Assembly: GCA_039923855.1 (NCBI GenBank)
Contig: JBDTBW010000071.1
Span: forward strand, 1-26,155
Source: 66-474 sp039923855
Lineage (GTDB): Bacteria; Pseudomonadota; Gammaproteobacteria; Xanthomonadales; Rhodanobacteraceae
Direction: 5' to 3'
DNA: 26,155 bases
A program made the position numbers and the translations under genes. Of the stretch, positions 6,484-15,475 are shown piece after piece (the first letter of the stretch is position 1; each line of letters opens with the position of its first letter). Below the pieces are notes generated by a model that did no database searches, was not told the DNA's origin, and saw only the letters and a list, made by a program, of their open reading frames with translations.

Positions 6484-8211
6484 TCACCGCAACCCCTCTC
6501 CCGGCGGGAGAGGGGCTTTAACGCACGCTTTTTTCAACTCCGCATCGCGCAATTCCCGGCGCAATATCTTGCCGACATTGCTCTTGGGCAGCGAGTCGCG
6601 GAACTCTATGTACTTGGGCCGTTTGTAGCCGGTCAGCTCGTCGTGGCAATATTGCTTCAACACGTCGGTGGCGAGTGACGGATACTTCTTCACCACGAAC
6701 AGTTTCACCACTTCGCCGGAATGCTCGTCCGGCACGCCGATCGCGGCGACCTCGAGCACGCCGGGATGGCGCGAAACCACATCCTCGACCTCGTTGGGAT
6801 ATACATTGAAGCCGGACACCAGGATCATGTCCTTCTTGCGATCGACGATGTAGAAAAAACCCTTCTCGTCCATTTTCGCGATGTCGCCGGTGCGCAGCCA
6901 GCCATCTGCGTCCAGCACCTTGGCGGTTTCCTCGGGTCGATTCCAGTAACCCTTCATCACCTGCGGGCCGCGCACGCACAACTCGCCCGGCTGGCCGAGC
7001 GGCACATCATGATTGTTGTCGTCGCGCAAACATACATCGGTCGAGGGCAAGGGCAGACCTATCGAGCCGTTGTATTTGGCGATGTCGAGCGGATTGATGC
7101 ACACCGCCGGCGCGGTTTCGGTAAGCCCGTAGGCCTCGACCAGTGTGCAGCCGGTGGTTTTTTTCCAATTCTCCGCGACCACGCGCTGCACCGACATGCC
7201 ACCACCGAGGGTGAGATGCAGGCGCGAGAAATCCAGTTGATCGAAACCTTTGGCATGGAGCAAGCCATTGAACAAGGTGTTGACACCGGTGATTGCGGTG
7301 AAACCAACCCCGCGCAGCGTCTTGACGAAACCGGGCATGTCGCGCGGGTTGACGATCAGCACATTGTGGCCGCCGAGTTTCAGGAATACCAGGCAATTGG
7401 CCGTCAAGGCAAAGATGTGATAAAGCGGCAGCGCGGTGATCATCACCTCTTCGCCTTCGCGCACGCTGCCGGCGATCCACACGCCGGCTTGCAACATGTT
7501 GGCGACCATGTTGCCGTGGGTGAGCATCGCGCCTTTGGCCACGCCGGTGGTGCCGCCAGTGTATTGCAGGAAGGCGAGATCGTCGTGGTTCAGTTCGATT
7601 TTCGGCGGTGCGTGTTGCGCCCCGCGCGCCAGCGCATCGCGAAAACGCACGGCTTTCGGAATCGAAAAGCTGGGTACCATCCGTTTCATGTACTTGACGA
7701 CGAAACTCGTCAGACGTCCTTTCGGGAAACCGAGCAAGTCGCCGATCGCGGTGGTGACGACGTGCCTGATTTGTGTTTCGTTCAAGACTTCCGCGAGTGT
7801 GGCGGCGAAGTTGTCGAGCACCACGATCGCGACCGCGCCGGAGTCCTGCAACTGATGGCGCAATTCGCGCGCGGTGTAGAGCGGGTTGACATTGACCACG
7901 GTCAGCCCGGCGCGCAAGGCACCGAACAACGCGACCGGATATTGCAACAGGTTCGGCAGCATGATGGCGATGCGATCGCCCTTGCCAAGTTTCCATTCAT
8001 TGGCGAGCCACCCCGCAAAACGCACGCTCATGCGATCCAGGTCTGCGTAAGTCATCACCTTGCCGAAACTGGAGAACGCCGGTCGGTTCGGGAAACGCGC
8101 GCAGGCTTCCTCGAACATCGCGATGACGGATGGGTAGGTGCGCAAGTCGATTTCGGCGGCCACGTCTTGCGGATAATTCGCCAGCCACGGACGTTCGCTG
8201 TTGCCGGTCAT
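6484..8211 (-). CDS. fadD: Long-chain fatty acid--CoA ligase
   Basis: This acyl-CoA synthetase (575 residues) activates long-chain fatty acids through an acyl-adenylate for beta-oxidation or lipid remodelling, at the inner face of the membrane. The AMP-binding P-loop YTGGTTGVAKGAM starts at 217. YGLTET is at 361-366 and the hinge region GWLRTGDIAKMDEKGFF lies at 437-453. The acylation signature DRKKDMILVSGFNVYPNEVE is at 457-476, and the catalytic lysine is K548 in NVGKILRREL. The ATG at 8211 is supported by GGAGAG about 7 bases upstream; the frame is open far beyond this without family similarity. The family core ends at about residue 561. The last dozen residues (CVKAPLPPGEGLR) are encoded by palindromic repeat copy B and look non-native. 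The gene is monocistronic and divergent from the lipoprotein gene at 8314. Confidence 0.95.
   Translation of the reverse strand: MTGNSERPWLANYPQDVAAEIDLRTYPSVIAMFEEACARFPNRPAFSSFGKVMTYADLDRMSVRFAGWLANEWKLGKGDRIAIMLPNLLQYPVALFGALRAGLTVVNVNPLYTARELRHQLQDSGAVAIVVLDNFAATLAEVLNETQIRHVVTTAIGDLLGFPKGRLTSFVVKYMKRMVPSFSIPKAVRFRDALARGAQHAPPKIELNHDDLAFLQYTGGTTGVAKGAMLTHGNMVANMLQAGVWIAGSVREGEEVMITALPLYHIFALTANCLVFLKLGGHNVLIVNPRDMPGFVKTLRGVGFTAITGVNTLFNGLLHAKGFDQLDFSRLHLTLGGGMSVQRVVAENWKKTTGCTLVEAYGLTETAPAVCINPLDIAKYNGSIGLPLPSTDVCLRDDNNHDVPLGQPGELCVRGPQVMKGYWNRPEETAKVLDADGWLRTGDIAKMDEKGFFYIVDRKKDMILVSGFNVYPNEVEDVVSRHPGVLEVAAIGVPDEHSGEVVKLFVVKKYPSLATDVLKQYCHDELTGYKRPKYIEFRDSLPKSNVGKILRRELRDAELKKACVKAPLPPGEGLR
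6493..6515. repeat. Palindromic dispersed repeat, copy B (single hairpin), inside the fadD 3' end
   Basis: This is a perfect 10-bp stem, CCCCTCTCCC (6493-6502) with GGGAGAGGGG (6506-6515), and loop GGC. It is related to the first stem of copy A but has no second stem. It is translated as part of the last FadD codons, with the stop at 6484-6486. Read leftward it is not followed by a T run, so it is not a classical terminator. Confidence 0.8.
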
Positions 8212-8313
8212 CGCGTCTCTCCGGTTGCGTGTGGATCGCCTGCGCGCGATCCTCCATGTGATTGGAGCACGCACACGAAAAATGGCAAGCTGCATTGCAG
8301 CGTGAGGGCGACG

Positions 8314-8784
8314 ATGAAGTACGAAGCGTGGAAACGATGTGCCGGCGCGATCGCAGTGGTGCTGTGTTTGATCCTTGCGATCCCGCAGCTTGCAGGCTGT
8401 CACCGGACGCCGGATGAGGAGCAGGTGCGGCAAGCCATCGCCGCTGCCGCCGTCGCGGCGCGTGGCAACGATGCGGATGGCGTGCTGATGGTTGTCAGCG
8501 ACGACTTCGTCGGAAACAATGGTGATTTCGATCGCCACGGCCTGCGACAGATGCTGGTCTTGCGCGCGTTCCGCCACGACAGCACTGGCGTGCTGATCGG
8601 CCCCGTGTCCGTCGAGCGCCAGGGCGACCGCCTGATCGCGACCTTCACGATGACGCTCACCGGGGGCAAGCCCGATAGCTTGTTGCCGGATCAGGCGGAC
8701 GTGTTCGCGATGAAAACGGCGTGGCGAAAAGAGGGGAGCAATTGGCGAGGCTATTCGGCGACGTGGTCCGACCGCGCACGTTGA
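8314..8784 (+). CDS. Small predicted lipoprotein, possibly NTF2-like fold
   Basis: This product has 156 residues. The N-terminus has a basic start (KYEAWKR), a hydrophobic stretch (about 10-26) and a lipobox LAGC with the acylated cysteine at C29, so it is a predicted exported lipoprotein. The mature part has the order helix (EEQVRQAIAAAAVAARGNDADGVLMVVSDDF) then strands (VSVERQGDRLIATFTMTL...TAWRKEGSNWRGYSATW). That pattern resembles SnoaL/NTF2-like proteins, but the assignment is by eye and uncertain. The ATG has a GAGGG about 5 bases upstream. The gene is divergent from fadD with about 100 bases between starts and lies upstream of the TPR membrane protein gene on the same strand. Function unknown. 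Confidence 0.78.
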   Translation: MKYEAWKRCAGAIAVVLCLILAIPQLAGCHRTPDEEQVRQAIAAAAVAARGNDADGVLMVVSDDFVGNNGDFDRHGLRQMLVLRAFRHDSTGVLIGPVSVERQGDRLIATFTMTLTGGKPDSLLPDQADVFAMKTAWRKEGSNWRGYSATWSDRAR

Positions 8785-8885
8785 TGCGATAGCCGGGAAG
8801 CGCACACTCGCTTGCGCGCGACGCTGTGCCTGATGGACACTGCCCGAGGGAGGCCAGCATCCAGTCGGCGGGGAATCCTGTCAAC

Positions 8886-10667
8886 GTGGCGCAGCGGCAA
8901 AACTTTCTTTCTGAGTTGAAACGCCGCAACGTGCTGCGCGCGGCGGTGCTTTACGCCGGTGCGGTGTGGGCGCTGGCGCAGGGCATCTCGCAGCTCGGTC
9001 CTGCGGTTGGGATGCCGGATTGGGTCACACGCTGGTTCCTGGTCGCGGCGGTGATCGGCTTTCCATTCTGGATAGCGTTCGCGTGGTTCTACGAGTTCAC
9101 CCCGCAGGGCATCAAGCGCGAAAGCGAAATCGCGCCGAACGCGTCGGTCACGCACTCAACCGCGCGCAAGCTGGATTTCGCCATCATCGGCGTGCTGATC
9201 GTCGCGGTGGTGTTGCTCGGTTCCGGCTACTTCATCCGTCGTGACGCGCCGGTCGCCGCTGCGGCGAAGGTAATCGCCGCCTTCAACCCGCCCGCCGACA
9301 CGCTGGTGGTGCTGCCGTTCCAGAACCTCAGCGGCGATCCCAAGCAGCAATACTTCAGCGACGGCATCACCGAGGAACTGACCGACGCGCTCGGCCAGAA
9401 TCCCGCGCTGCGGGTGATCGCGTGGGATACCGCCTCCAAATACCGCAACAGCAGCGAATCGGCCAGCGACATCGGCAAGGCGTTGAACGTCGCGCATATC
9501 CTGCACGGCAGCATCGCGCGTGCGGCCGATGCGGTGCGGATCACCACCGAACTGGTCGATGCGCGCAGCGGCTATCAGCTGTGGTCGCAGCATTACGACG
9601 ATTCGTTCGCCAATATCTTCAAAGTACAGGACCAAGTCTCGCAAGCCATCGCCTCGGCGTTGCAGGTCAAGTTTGCGCAGGCCGATCTGCCTGCGGGCGG
9701 CACCAGGAACCCCCAAGCCCACGAACTGCTGCTGAAGGGCCGGGCATTGTCGGATAAAGTTGACGCCGCAAGCCTTGAAGCCGCGCGCCAGGACTTCGAA
9801 CAGGCGCTCAACCTCGATCCTGACTACGCCGACGCGCATGCGTGGCTTGCGCACGTACTGCTCGGCCTGACCCAACGCTCCGACTCGCCGCTCAAGACCA
9901 CGCTGCCGACGATCCGCGCGCATGCGGAGAAAGCGCTGGCGCTCGATCCGCACAATGCCGACGCGCTGGTGGCCCTGGGCAATGCCGATGCCAACGCCGA
10001 TCCGCCCGACTTTGGCAACGCGCAGACAGAATTCCGCAAGGCACTCGCGCTCGACCCCAGCAACGTGGCCGCGCATATCGATTACGGCCTCGTGCTGCCG
10101 CTGAAGTCGGCGCTGGCGCAAGAACAGGAAGCCACCCTGCTCGATCCTGCCAACGCCACCGCCTGGAACAATCTGGCGGTGGGCACTCAGGATCTCGGCG
10201 ACTGGGCACAGATGATCCAGGCGTCGGAGGCCCTGCTGCGGCTCGATCCCGCCTCGGTGGACAGCGCGTTTTACCTCGCCTACGCCTACCAGCAGTTGCA
10301 CCAGGTCGACCAGATGCTGACGGCTTTCGACCGTGTGCAACCGGCAACGCCGGTGGACAAGCAGCAGGTCGCGGCCGGCCGGCTGGTGTATCGGGCGCTG
10401 CGCGATCCCGCCCTGCGCCCGCAGGCGCTGGCCGCGCTCAAGGGCTTGAGCCGCCATCAATCTAATCCGGATGTCGCGGGCAACCTGTTGCAGATGTATC
10501 TCGTGCTCGGCCAGACCGCGCCCGCGCTGCAACTGCTGGAAGGCATCTGTTCGGCCGTTCCCGTTGCCTGCAACGACCTCACCATCAATTCGCAGTACCG
10601 GGCGCTGCGCGCCGACCCGCGCTTCCAGCAACTCGCGAAGAAGTTCAGCACCCAGACGCTGGAATAA
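8886..10667 (+). CDS. Membrane TolB/FlgO-like domain protein with tetratricopeptide repeats
   Basis: The N-terminus (FLSELKRRNVLRAAVLYAGA) and the FEFTPQGIKRE-like end of the second helix (WFYEFTPQGIKRES) match a module at the front of many uncharacterised proteobacterial TPR proteins and class III adenylate-cyclase-like receptors. Helices are predicted at about 18-40, 48-70 and 97-116. A FlgO/TolB-N-like domain spans about 139-260: VVLPFQNLSGDPKQQYFSDGITEELTDAL and then HILHGSIARAADAVRITTELVD. TPR-like units fill about 275-590 (FEQALNLDPDYADAHAWLAH, KALALDPHNADALVALGNA, LLRLDPASVDSAFYLAYAY). No cyclase or DNA-binding domain is present. I chose GTG 8886 (VAQRQNFLSE, 593 residues) because it places the start just before the conserved module; an in-frame GTG at 8826 would add 20 residues. 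Neither start has a strong ribosome-binding site. The role is unknown, plausibly envelope protein-protein interaction. Confidence 0.85.
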   Translation: MAQRQNFLSELKRRNVLRAAVLYAGAVWALAQGISQLGPAVGMPDWVTRWFLVAAVIGFPFWIAFAWFYEFTPQGIKRESEIAPNASVTHSTARKLDFAIIGVLIVAVVLLGSGYFIRRDAPVAAAAKVIAAFNPPADTLVVLPFQNLSGDPKQQYFSDGITEELTDALGQNPALRVIAWDTASKYRNSSESASDIGKALNVAHILHGSIARAADAVRITTELVDARSGYQLWSQHYDDSFANIFKVQDQVSQAIASALQVKFAQADLPAGGTRNPQAHELLLKGRALSDKVDAASLEAARQDFEQALNLDPDYADAHAWLAHVLLGLTQRSDSPLKTTLPTIRAHAEKALALDPHNADALVALGNADANADPPDFGNAQTEFRKALALDPSNVAAHIDYGLVLPLKSALAQEQEATLLDPANATAWNNLAVGTQDLGDWAQMIQASEALLRLDPASVDSAFYLAYAYQQLHQVDQMLTAFDRVQPATPVDKQQVAAGRLVYRALRDPALRPQALAALKGLSRHQSNPDVAGNLLQMYLVLGQTAPALQLLEGICSAVPVACNDLTINSQYRALRADPRFQQLAKKFSTQTLE

Positions 10668-10715
10668 GCGCGGCGTGCACGCGGCGCCATTCGCCGAGAT
10701 TCCCGACTACCCAAT

Positions 10716-10831
10716 GTCGTCATTCCGGACGCCGCGAAAGCGGCGATCCGGAATCTGCTTCGGTCATTGAGGGGCGAATCTGGATTCCGGGTTCTGCCCG
10801 CAAACAACGCGTGCAGCCCCGGAATGACGAC
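10716..10831. repeat. REP-like element with 13-bp terminal inverted repeats, between convergent genes
   Basis: The ends are perfect inverted copies: GTCGTCATTCCGG at 10716-10728 and CCGGAATGACGAC at 10819-10831. Inside are a GCCGC-GAAA-GCGGC hairpin (10731-10744) and a second inverted pair built on CCGGAATC/GATTCCGG. It fills most of the 209-base gap between the 3' ends of the TPR gene and acnA. It resembles the dispersed CGTCATTCCGG...CCGGAATGACG intergenic repeats I recall from many proteobacteria. It may protect 3' ends or act as a bidirectional terminator. Confidence 0.8.
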
Positions 10832-10876
10832 GTGTAGGGATCGAAGTTGCTTTCGCGGACAGAAGTGTGGCGTGCG

Positions 10877-13618
10877 CTATGCGGCCTGCTTCGCCAGATC
10901 CCGCAGCACGTATTGCAGAATCCCGCCGTGGCGGTAGAACTCGCGTTCCTTTGGGGTCAGCAGCATCACGCGCACCTCGAATTTCTTTTCGCCGCGATCG
11001 CCTTTCGCAACGACTTGCGCGGTCTTCGCATTACCGCCATCCAGGCCTGTGATCGAAAAAGTTTCCTTGCCAGTCAGGCCCAGCGATTGCGCGCTTTCGC
11101 CATCGTTGAAGATTAGCGGCAATACGCCCATGCCGACCAGATTCGAGCGGTGGATGCGTTCGTAACTCTCGGCGATCACGGCTTTCACGCCGAGCAGCAA
11201 CGTGCCCTTGGCGGCCCAGTCGCGCGATGAGCCAGTGCCGTATTCCTTGCCGGCGATCACGATCAGCGGCGTGCCGTCGACCTTGTACTTCATTGCCGCG
11301 TCGTAGATCGGCATCTGCTCGCCGTCGGGGACATACGAAGTGAAGCCGCCCTCGACGCCATCCAGCATGCGATTCTTGATGCGGATGTTGGCGAAGGTAC
11401 CGCGCACCATCACGTCGTCGTTGCCGCGCCGCGATCCGTAGGAGTTGAAATCCTTGGGCGCAACCCCACGTGCCACCAGATATTTGCCCGCCGGTGAATC
11501 CTTCTTGATCGCGCCGGCCGGCGAGATGTGGTCGGTGGTGATCGAGTCGCCGAACAGCGCGAGACAGCGCGTGCCCTCGATCTCGGCAATCTTTGACGGC
11601 GCTTTGGTCATGCCCTCGAAATACGGTGGGTTCTTGATATAGGTCGATTTGTCGTCCCAGGAATATTGGTCGCCTTCCGGCGTTTGCACGGTGTTCCAAC
11701 GCGCGTCGCCCTTGAACACATCGGCGTAGCTGTCGGTGAACATTTTCGCGTTGACGCAACTCGCTATCAGATCGCTGATGTCCTTGTTGCTCGGCCAGAT
11801 ATCCTTGAGATAGACGTCTTTACCGCTATTGTCATTGCCAAGCGGATCGTTGTTCAAATCGATATCCAGCGTGCCAGCGATTGCGTAGGCGACTACCAGC
11901 GGCGGCGAGGCGAGATAGTTCATCTTGACGTCGGGATGGATGCGGCCCTCGAAGTTGCGATTGCCCGACAACACCGCGGCGGCGGCGAGATCACGGTCAT
12001 TGATCGCCTTGCTGATCGGTTCGGCCAGAGGGCCGGAGTTGCCGATGCACGTTGTGCAGCCGTAACCGACCAAATAGAACCCCAACGCTTCTAAGTCATC
12101 GAGCACGTTCGCCTTGCGAAGATATTCCGTCACCACTTGCGAACCGGGAGCCAAGGACGTCTTGACCCAGGGTTTTGCCTTCAATCCCTTCTTCGCCGCG
12201 TTGCGCGCCAGCAGGCCCGCGCCCAGCATCACTGCCGGATTGGAGGTGTTGGTGCAGGATGTGATCGCGGCGATCACCACCGCGCCATCCTTCATGTCGA
12301 ATCGCGCATCGCCGACTTCGACTTGCCCGGGTTCCGCGACGCTCTCGTCGTGGCCGACCGCGGTGCTGCCGCCCTCGTTCAAGAAACGCTCAACTCCGCC
12401 GTTGCGCGGCAGACGGTTGGCGGTCAACAGCTTGACGTTTTCGCGGTAGTTGTTGCGCATGTCCGAAAGCAGCACGCGATCCTGCGGGCGCTTGGGGCCC
12501 GCCATCGACGGCTTGACCTCGGAGAGATCGAGTTCCAGCGTGGCGCTGTATTCGGAATGCGCCTGACCCGGTTCGTGCCACATGCCCTGATGTTTCGCGT
12601 AGGTTTCGATCAGCGCGATTTGCTCATCGGAGCGGCCGGTGAGTTTCAGGTAATCCAGCACTTCCTTGTCGATCGGAAAAATACCGCAGGTCGCGCCGTA
12701 TTCCGGCGCCATGTTGCCAATGGTGGCGCGATCGGCCAGCGGCAAATGTTGCAGACCTTCGCCGAAGAACTCCACGAACTTGCCGACCACGCCGTGTTTG
12801 CGAAGCGTCTGCGTCACGGTTAGCACCAGATCGGTCGCGGTCGCGCCTTCCGGCAATTTGCCGCTGAGTTTGAAACCGACCACCTGCGGGATCAGCATCG
12901 ACGAAGGTTGCCCGAGCATCGCCGCTTCCGCCTCGATCCCGCCCACGCCCCAGCCCAGCACACCCAGTCCGTTGACCATGGTGGTGTGCGAATCGGTGCC
13001 GAGCACGGTATCGGGATAGGCCCATTGTTCATCATCGCGTTTGCCGCACATCACCACGCGGGCGAGATATTCCAGATTGACCTGATGCACGATGCCGGTG
13101 CGCGGGGGCACCACCGCGAAATTGTCCAGCGCCTTCTGGCCCCAGCGCAGAAAGGCATAGCGCTCGCGGTTGCGCTCGAACTCTATTTTCGCGTTCTCTT
13201 CCAGCGCGTCGGCTTCGCCGTAGACATCGACCTGCACCGAATGGTCGATCACCAGTTCCGCGGGCGACAGCGGATTGATCTTTTTCGGATCGCCACCGAG
13301 TGCGACCATTGCGTCGCGCATCGCCGCGAGATCCACCACGCACGGCACGCCGGTGAAATCCTGCAGCACCACGCGCGCGGGCAGGAACGCGATCTCGGTG
13401 TCCGACTCTGCTTTTGGATTCCATTTCGCCACCGCTTCGATCTGCTCGCGCGTCACGTCGCCGTCGCCTTCGTGGCGCAGCAGGTTTTCCAGCAGCACCT
13501 TGATCGAGTAGGGCAGTCGGGTGATGTCGAATTGCTTGCCGAGCTTGGCGAGACTGGCGATCTGATAGCGCTTGCCGCCGACTTCCAGCGTGTCGCGGAC
13601 GGAAAAGGTGTCTTTCAT
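10877..13618 (-). CDS. acnA: Aconitate hydratase A
   Basis: This monomeric aconitase/IRP-type enzyme interconverts citrate and isocitrate in the TCA and glyoxylate cycles. It has 913 residues, full length for AcnA (about 890-920). The three [4Fe-4S] ligands are C455 in TSCTNTSNP and C521 and C524 in GYGCTTCIGNSG. Other family landmarks are LGTDSHTTMVNGLGVLGWGVGGIEAE (206-231) and, near the C-terminus, the swivel-domain segment YGTGSSRDWAAKGT. The ATG at 13618 is supported by AAGGAG about 9 bases upstream. The next gene upstream on this strand is hflD, with a 118-base gap holding a possible promoter and a weak hairpin (13706-13729), so acnA may be transcribed separately. A REP-like element follows the stop. 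Confidence 0.97.
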   Translation of the reverse strand: MKDTFSVRDTLEVGGKRYQIASLAKLGKQFDITRLPYSIKVLLENLLRHEGDGDVTREQIEAVAKWNPKAESDTEIAFLPARVVLQDFTGVPCVVDLAAMRDAMVALGGDPKKINPLSPAELVIDHSVQVDVYGEADALEENAKIEFERNRERYAFLRWGQKALDNFAVVPPRTGIVHQVNLEYLARVVMCGKRDDEQWAYPDTVLGTDSHTTMVNGLGVLGWGVGGIEAEAAMLGQPSSMLIPQVVGFKLSGKLPEGATATDLVLTVTQTLRKHGVVGKFVEFFGEGLQHLPLADRATIGNMAPEYGATCGIFPIDKEVLDYLKLTGRSDEQIALIETYAKHQGMWHEPGQAHSEYSATLELDLSEVKPSMAGPKRPQDRVLLSDMRNNYRENVKLLTANRLPRNGGVERFLNEGGSTAVGHDESVAEPGQVEVGDARFDMKDGAVVIAAITSCTNTSNPAVMLGAGLLARNAAKKGLKAKPWVKTSLAPGSQVVTEYLRKANVLDDLEALGFYLVGYGCTTCIGNSGPLAEPISKAINDRDLAAAAVLSGNRNFEGRIHPDVKMNYLASPPLVVAYAIAGTLDIDLNNDPLGNDNSGKDVYLKDIWPSNKDISDLIASCVNAKMFTDSYADVFKGDARWNTVQTPEGDQYSWDDKSTYIKNPPYFEGMTKAPSKIAEIEGTRCLALFGDSITTDHISPAGAIKKDSPAGKYLVARGVAPKDFNSYGSRRGNDDVMVRGTFANIRIKNRMLDGVEGGFTSYVPDGEQMPIYDAAMKYKVDGTPLIVIAGKEYGTGSSRDWAAKGTLLLGVKAVIAESYERIHRSNLVGMGVLPLIFNDGESAQSLGLTGKETFSITGLDGGNAKTAQVVAKGDRGEKKFEVRVMLLTPKEREFYRHGGILQYVLRDLAKQAA

Positions 13619-13736
13619 GCGTTGGGCTCCTTGCGGGATCGGCGGAATCGCCATGCATAGCGCGCAGCGCGCAAGCATCGCCATGACAGCCGCTCATTAT
13701 CGCGCAAAGCCGCTTCGGCCGCAGCGGTTACGCGCA

Positions 13737-14360
13737 TCAACCTTGATCGAGCGTGTTGCCCGTCAACATGCCGCGTGCCAGCATCGCTTCGCGGCGGGGT
13801 CGCAGCAGCAGATGCCAGCGGCGGCCGCCGAGCTGGCGCCACAACACTGCGGCACGCACCGCGGCTAGCAGCAATGCGCGGATGCGCCGTACCTGCGCGG
13901 GTTGGTTCAGATACAGTGGATTGCCCATCACCATTACGCGCGGGCGCAGCGTGGAAAGATTCCCAGCGTATAAATCCGCCATGCGCATCAGGACGGTCGG
14001 ATGCACCGGACCGAAATGGTCGATCTGCCGGTGGATGCCTTGCAAGCCCTGGTCGAGCCGCGCGAGTATCGCGGGCCGGCGCGACAGTGAGCGCTCCAAA
14101 CGCAACACCGCAAATACGATGCGCAGCAGCGCCGGATCGCGCGTGTCGCCGTCGATCTGCGCGATCAGCGCGCGCAGGCCCGGTCGTATGTTGCCGATGC
14201 CACCATAGACCTCCGCCGCGCTGTCGCTTTCGAGCTTGAACACACTGGTGACGCAAGTCTCGAACGCGGACGGATCGCAATCGCCGCTGCCCGCCAGCTC
14301 GCGCACCAGCGCTGTGGCTTGGAACAATCCGGCCAGTGCGATGACGCGCGCTTCGTTCAC
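13737..14360 (-). CDS. hflD: High frequency lysogenization protein HflD homologue
   Basis: HflD is a peripheral inner-membrane protein. In E. coli it binds phage lambda CII and promotes its degradation; its normal cellular role is not settled. The 207-residue product is helical and matches the family in length (about 205-213) and landmarks: ARVIALAGLFQATALVRELA at the start, SVFKLESDSAAEVYGGI, GLRALIAQI and FGPVHPTVLMRMADLYAGNLSTLRPRVMVMGNPLYL. I chose the GTG at 14360 because it overlaps the mnmA stop (GTGA) and sits directly before the conserved start. The frame is open another 24 codons upstream inside mnmA. The order nudJ-mnmA-hflD is the same as in E. coli, where purB follows; here acnA follows. 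Confidence 0.92.
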   Translation of the reverse strand: MNEARVIALAGLFQATALVRELAGSGDCDPSAFETCVTSVFKLESDSAAEVYGGIGNIRPGLRALIAQIDGDTRDPALLRIVFAVLRLERSLSRRPAILARLDQGLQGIHRQIDHFGPVHPTVLMRMADLYAGNLSTLRPRVMVMGNPLYLNQPAQVRRIRALLLAAVRAAVLWRQLGGRRWHLLLRPRREAMLARGMLTGNTLDQG

Positions 14361-15475
14361 GTCGATACCGAGGTTGCGTTCAAACCGCCGAACGGCGCGT
14401 CGGTGGCCTCGATCACGCCGCCGCCCAGGCATTCATCGCCGGAAAAGAAAACCACCGACTGCCCGGGCGCCACGGCCCGTTGCGGCACATCGAAAAAAAC
14501 TTCAATTTCATCTTTCAAACATATGATTTTACAGGATTGCATCGATTGACGATAGCGGATCATCGCAGCGTAACGACAAGGCAGGATTGGCGGTGTCCCC
14601 GCGATCCAGTTGACCTGTCGCGCACGCAGCCGCTGTGACATCAACCAGCGATCATGCGCACCCTGCGCGACATACACGATATTGGCACGCACATCCTTGC
14701 CGGTCACATACCATGGTCCGCTGGCAGCGCCTGCGCGCCCGCCGATCCGCAAACCGGCGCGTTGACCCGGCGTGTAATACATCGCGCCAGAGTGCTCGCC
14801 GAGCAGATCTCCTTCCGGCGTGCGCAACTCGCCCGGTTGTGCCGGCAGATACTTCGAAAGGAACGCGCGGAAATCGCGTTCGCCGATGAAGCAGATACCG
14901 GTCGAATCCTTCTTGGCATGCACCGGGAGTCCCGCCTCGCGCGCCAGCACGCGCACCTCGCCCTTGCGCAATTCGCCGAGCGGAAACAGCGTCGCGCCGA
15001 GTTGCGATTGATCCAGTGTGTGCAGGAAATAGGTCTGGTCCTTGGCGGTGTCGGCAGCGCGCAGTAATTTGCAGCAGCCATCGATCCGTTCGATCCGCGC
15101 ATAGTGACCGGTCGCGATCTTGTCGGCGCCCAACCCGCGCGCGGCGTCAAGAAAGCTGCGGAACTTGATCTCGCGGTTGCACAGCACGTCCGGGTTTGGC
15201 GTGCGCCCCAGCCGGTACTCATCGAGAAAATGCGCGAACACCCGCTCGCGATACTCGTGCGCGAAGTTGCGCGCGTGGAAGGCGATTCCGAGCCTGGCGC
15301 AAACATCCAGCGCGTCCTTGCGGTCCTCGTCGGCGCGGCAGACGGCATCGGGATCTTCGTCCTCCCAGTTCTGCATGAACATGCCGATCACCTCATGACC
15401 GGCGCGTTGCAGAAGCAGCGCCGCGACCGAAGAATCCACGCCTCCAGACATGCCGACCACGACGCGCATCGTCAT
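14357..15475 (-). CDS. mnmA: tRNA-specific 2-thiouridylase MnmA
   Basis: MnmA inserts sulfur at C2 of the wobble uridine (s2U34) of tRNA-Lys, -Glu and -Gln, with ATP activation and sulfur relayed from TusE. It has 372 residues, the family's usual length. The PP-loop SGGVDSS is at 10-16. The first catalytic cysteine is C99 in NPDVLCNREIKF and the persulfide cysteine is C195 in STGICFIGERDF. The TGHYARIE and KDQTYFLHTL motifs are present. The ATG at 15475 overlaps the nudJ stop (ATGA), and its own stop overlaps the hflD GTG, so the three genes are probably one translationally coupled transcript. The C-terminal beta domain contains a stretch (around residues 295-330, PCRYAAMIRYRQSMQSCKI) that is ordinary for the family. 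Confidence 0.97.
   Translation of the reverse strand: MTMRVVVGMSGGVDSSVAALLLQRAGHEVIGMFMQNWEDEDPDAVCRADEDRKDALDVCARLGIAFHARNFAHEYRERVFAHFLDEYRLGRTPNPDVLCNREIKFRSFLDAARGLGADKIATGHYARIERIDGCCKLLRAADTAKDQTYFLHTLDQSQLGATLFPLGELRKGEVRVLAREAGLPVHAKKDSTGICFIGERDFRAFLSKYLPAQPGELRTPEGDLLGEHSGAMYYTPGQRAGLRIGGRAGAASGPWYVTGKDVRANIVYVAQGAHDRWLMSQRLRARQVNWIAGTPPILPCRYAAMIRYRQSMQSCKIICLKDEIEVFFDVPQRAVAPGQSVVFFSGDECLGGGVIEATDAPFGGLNATSVST

Noticed and set aside
6721..8313. Long plus-strand open frame upstream of the lipoprotein
   Set aside because: It is antisense to fadD; only the part from 8314 has a signal peptide, lipobox and ribosome-binding site.
9156..10631. 491-codon minus-strand frame opposite the TPR protein gene
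   Set aside because: It is a shadow frame in GC-rich DNA; the plus strand has coherent membrane, TolB-like and TPR segments.
13706..13729. Hairpin between hflD and acnA as a terminator
   Set aside because: The stem is only about 5 bp with bulges and a short T tract; too weak to list as a feature.
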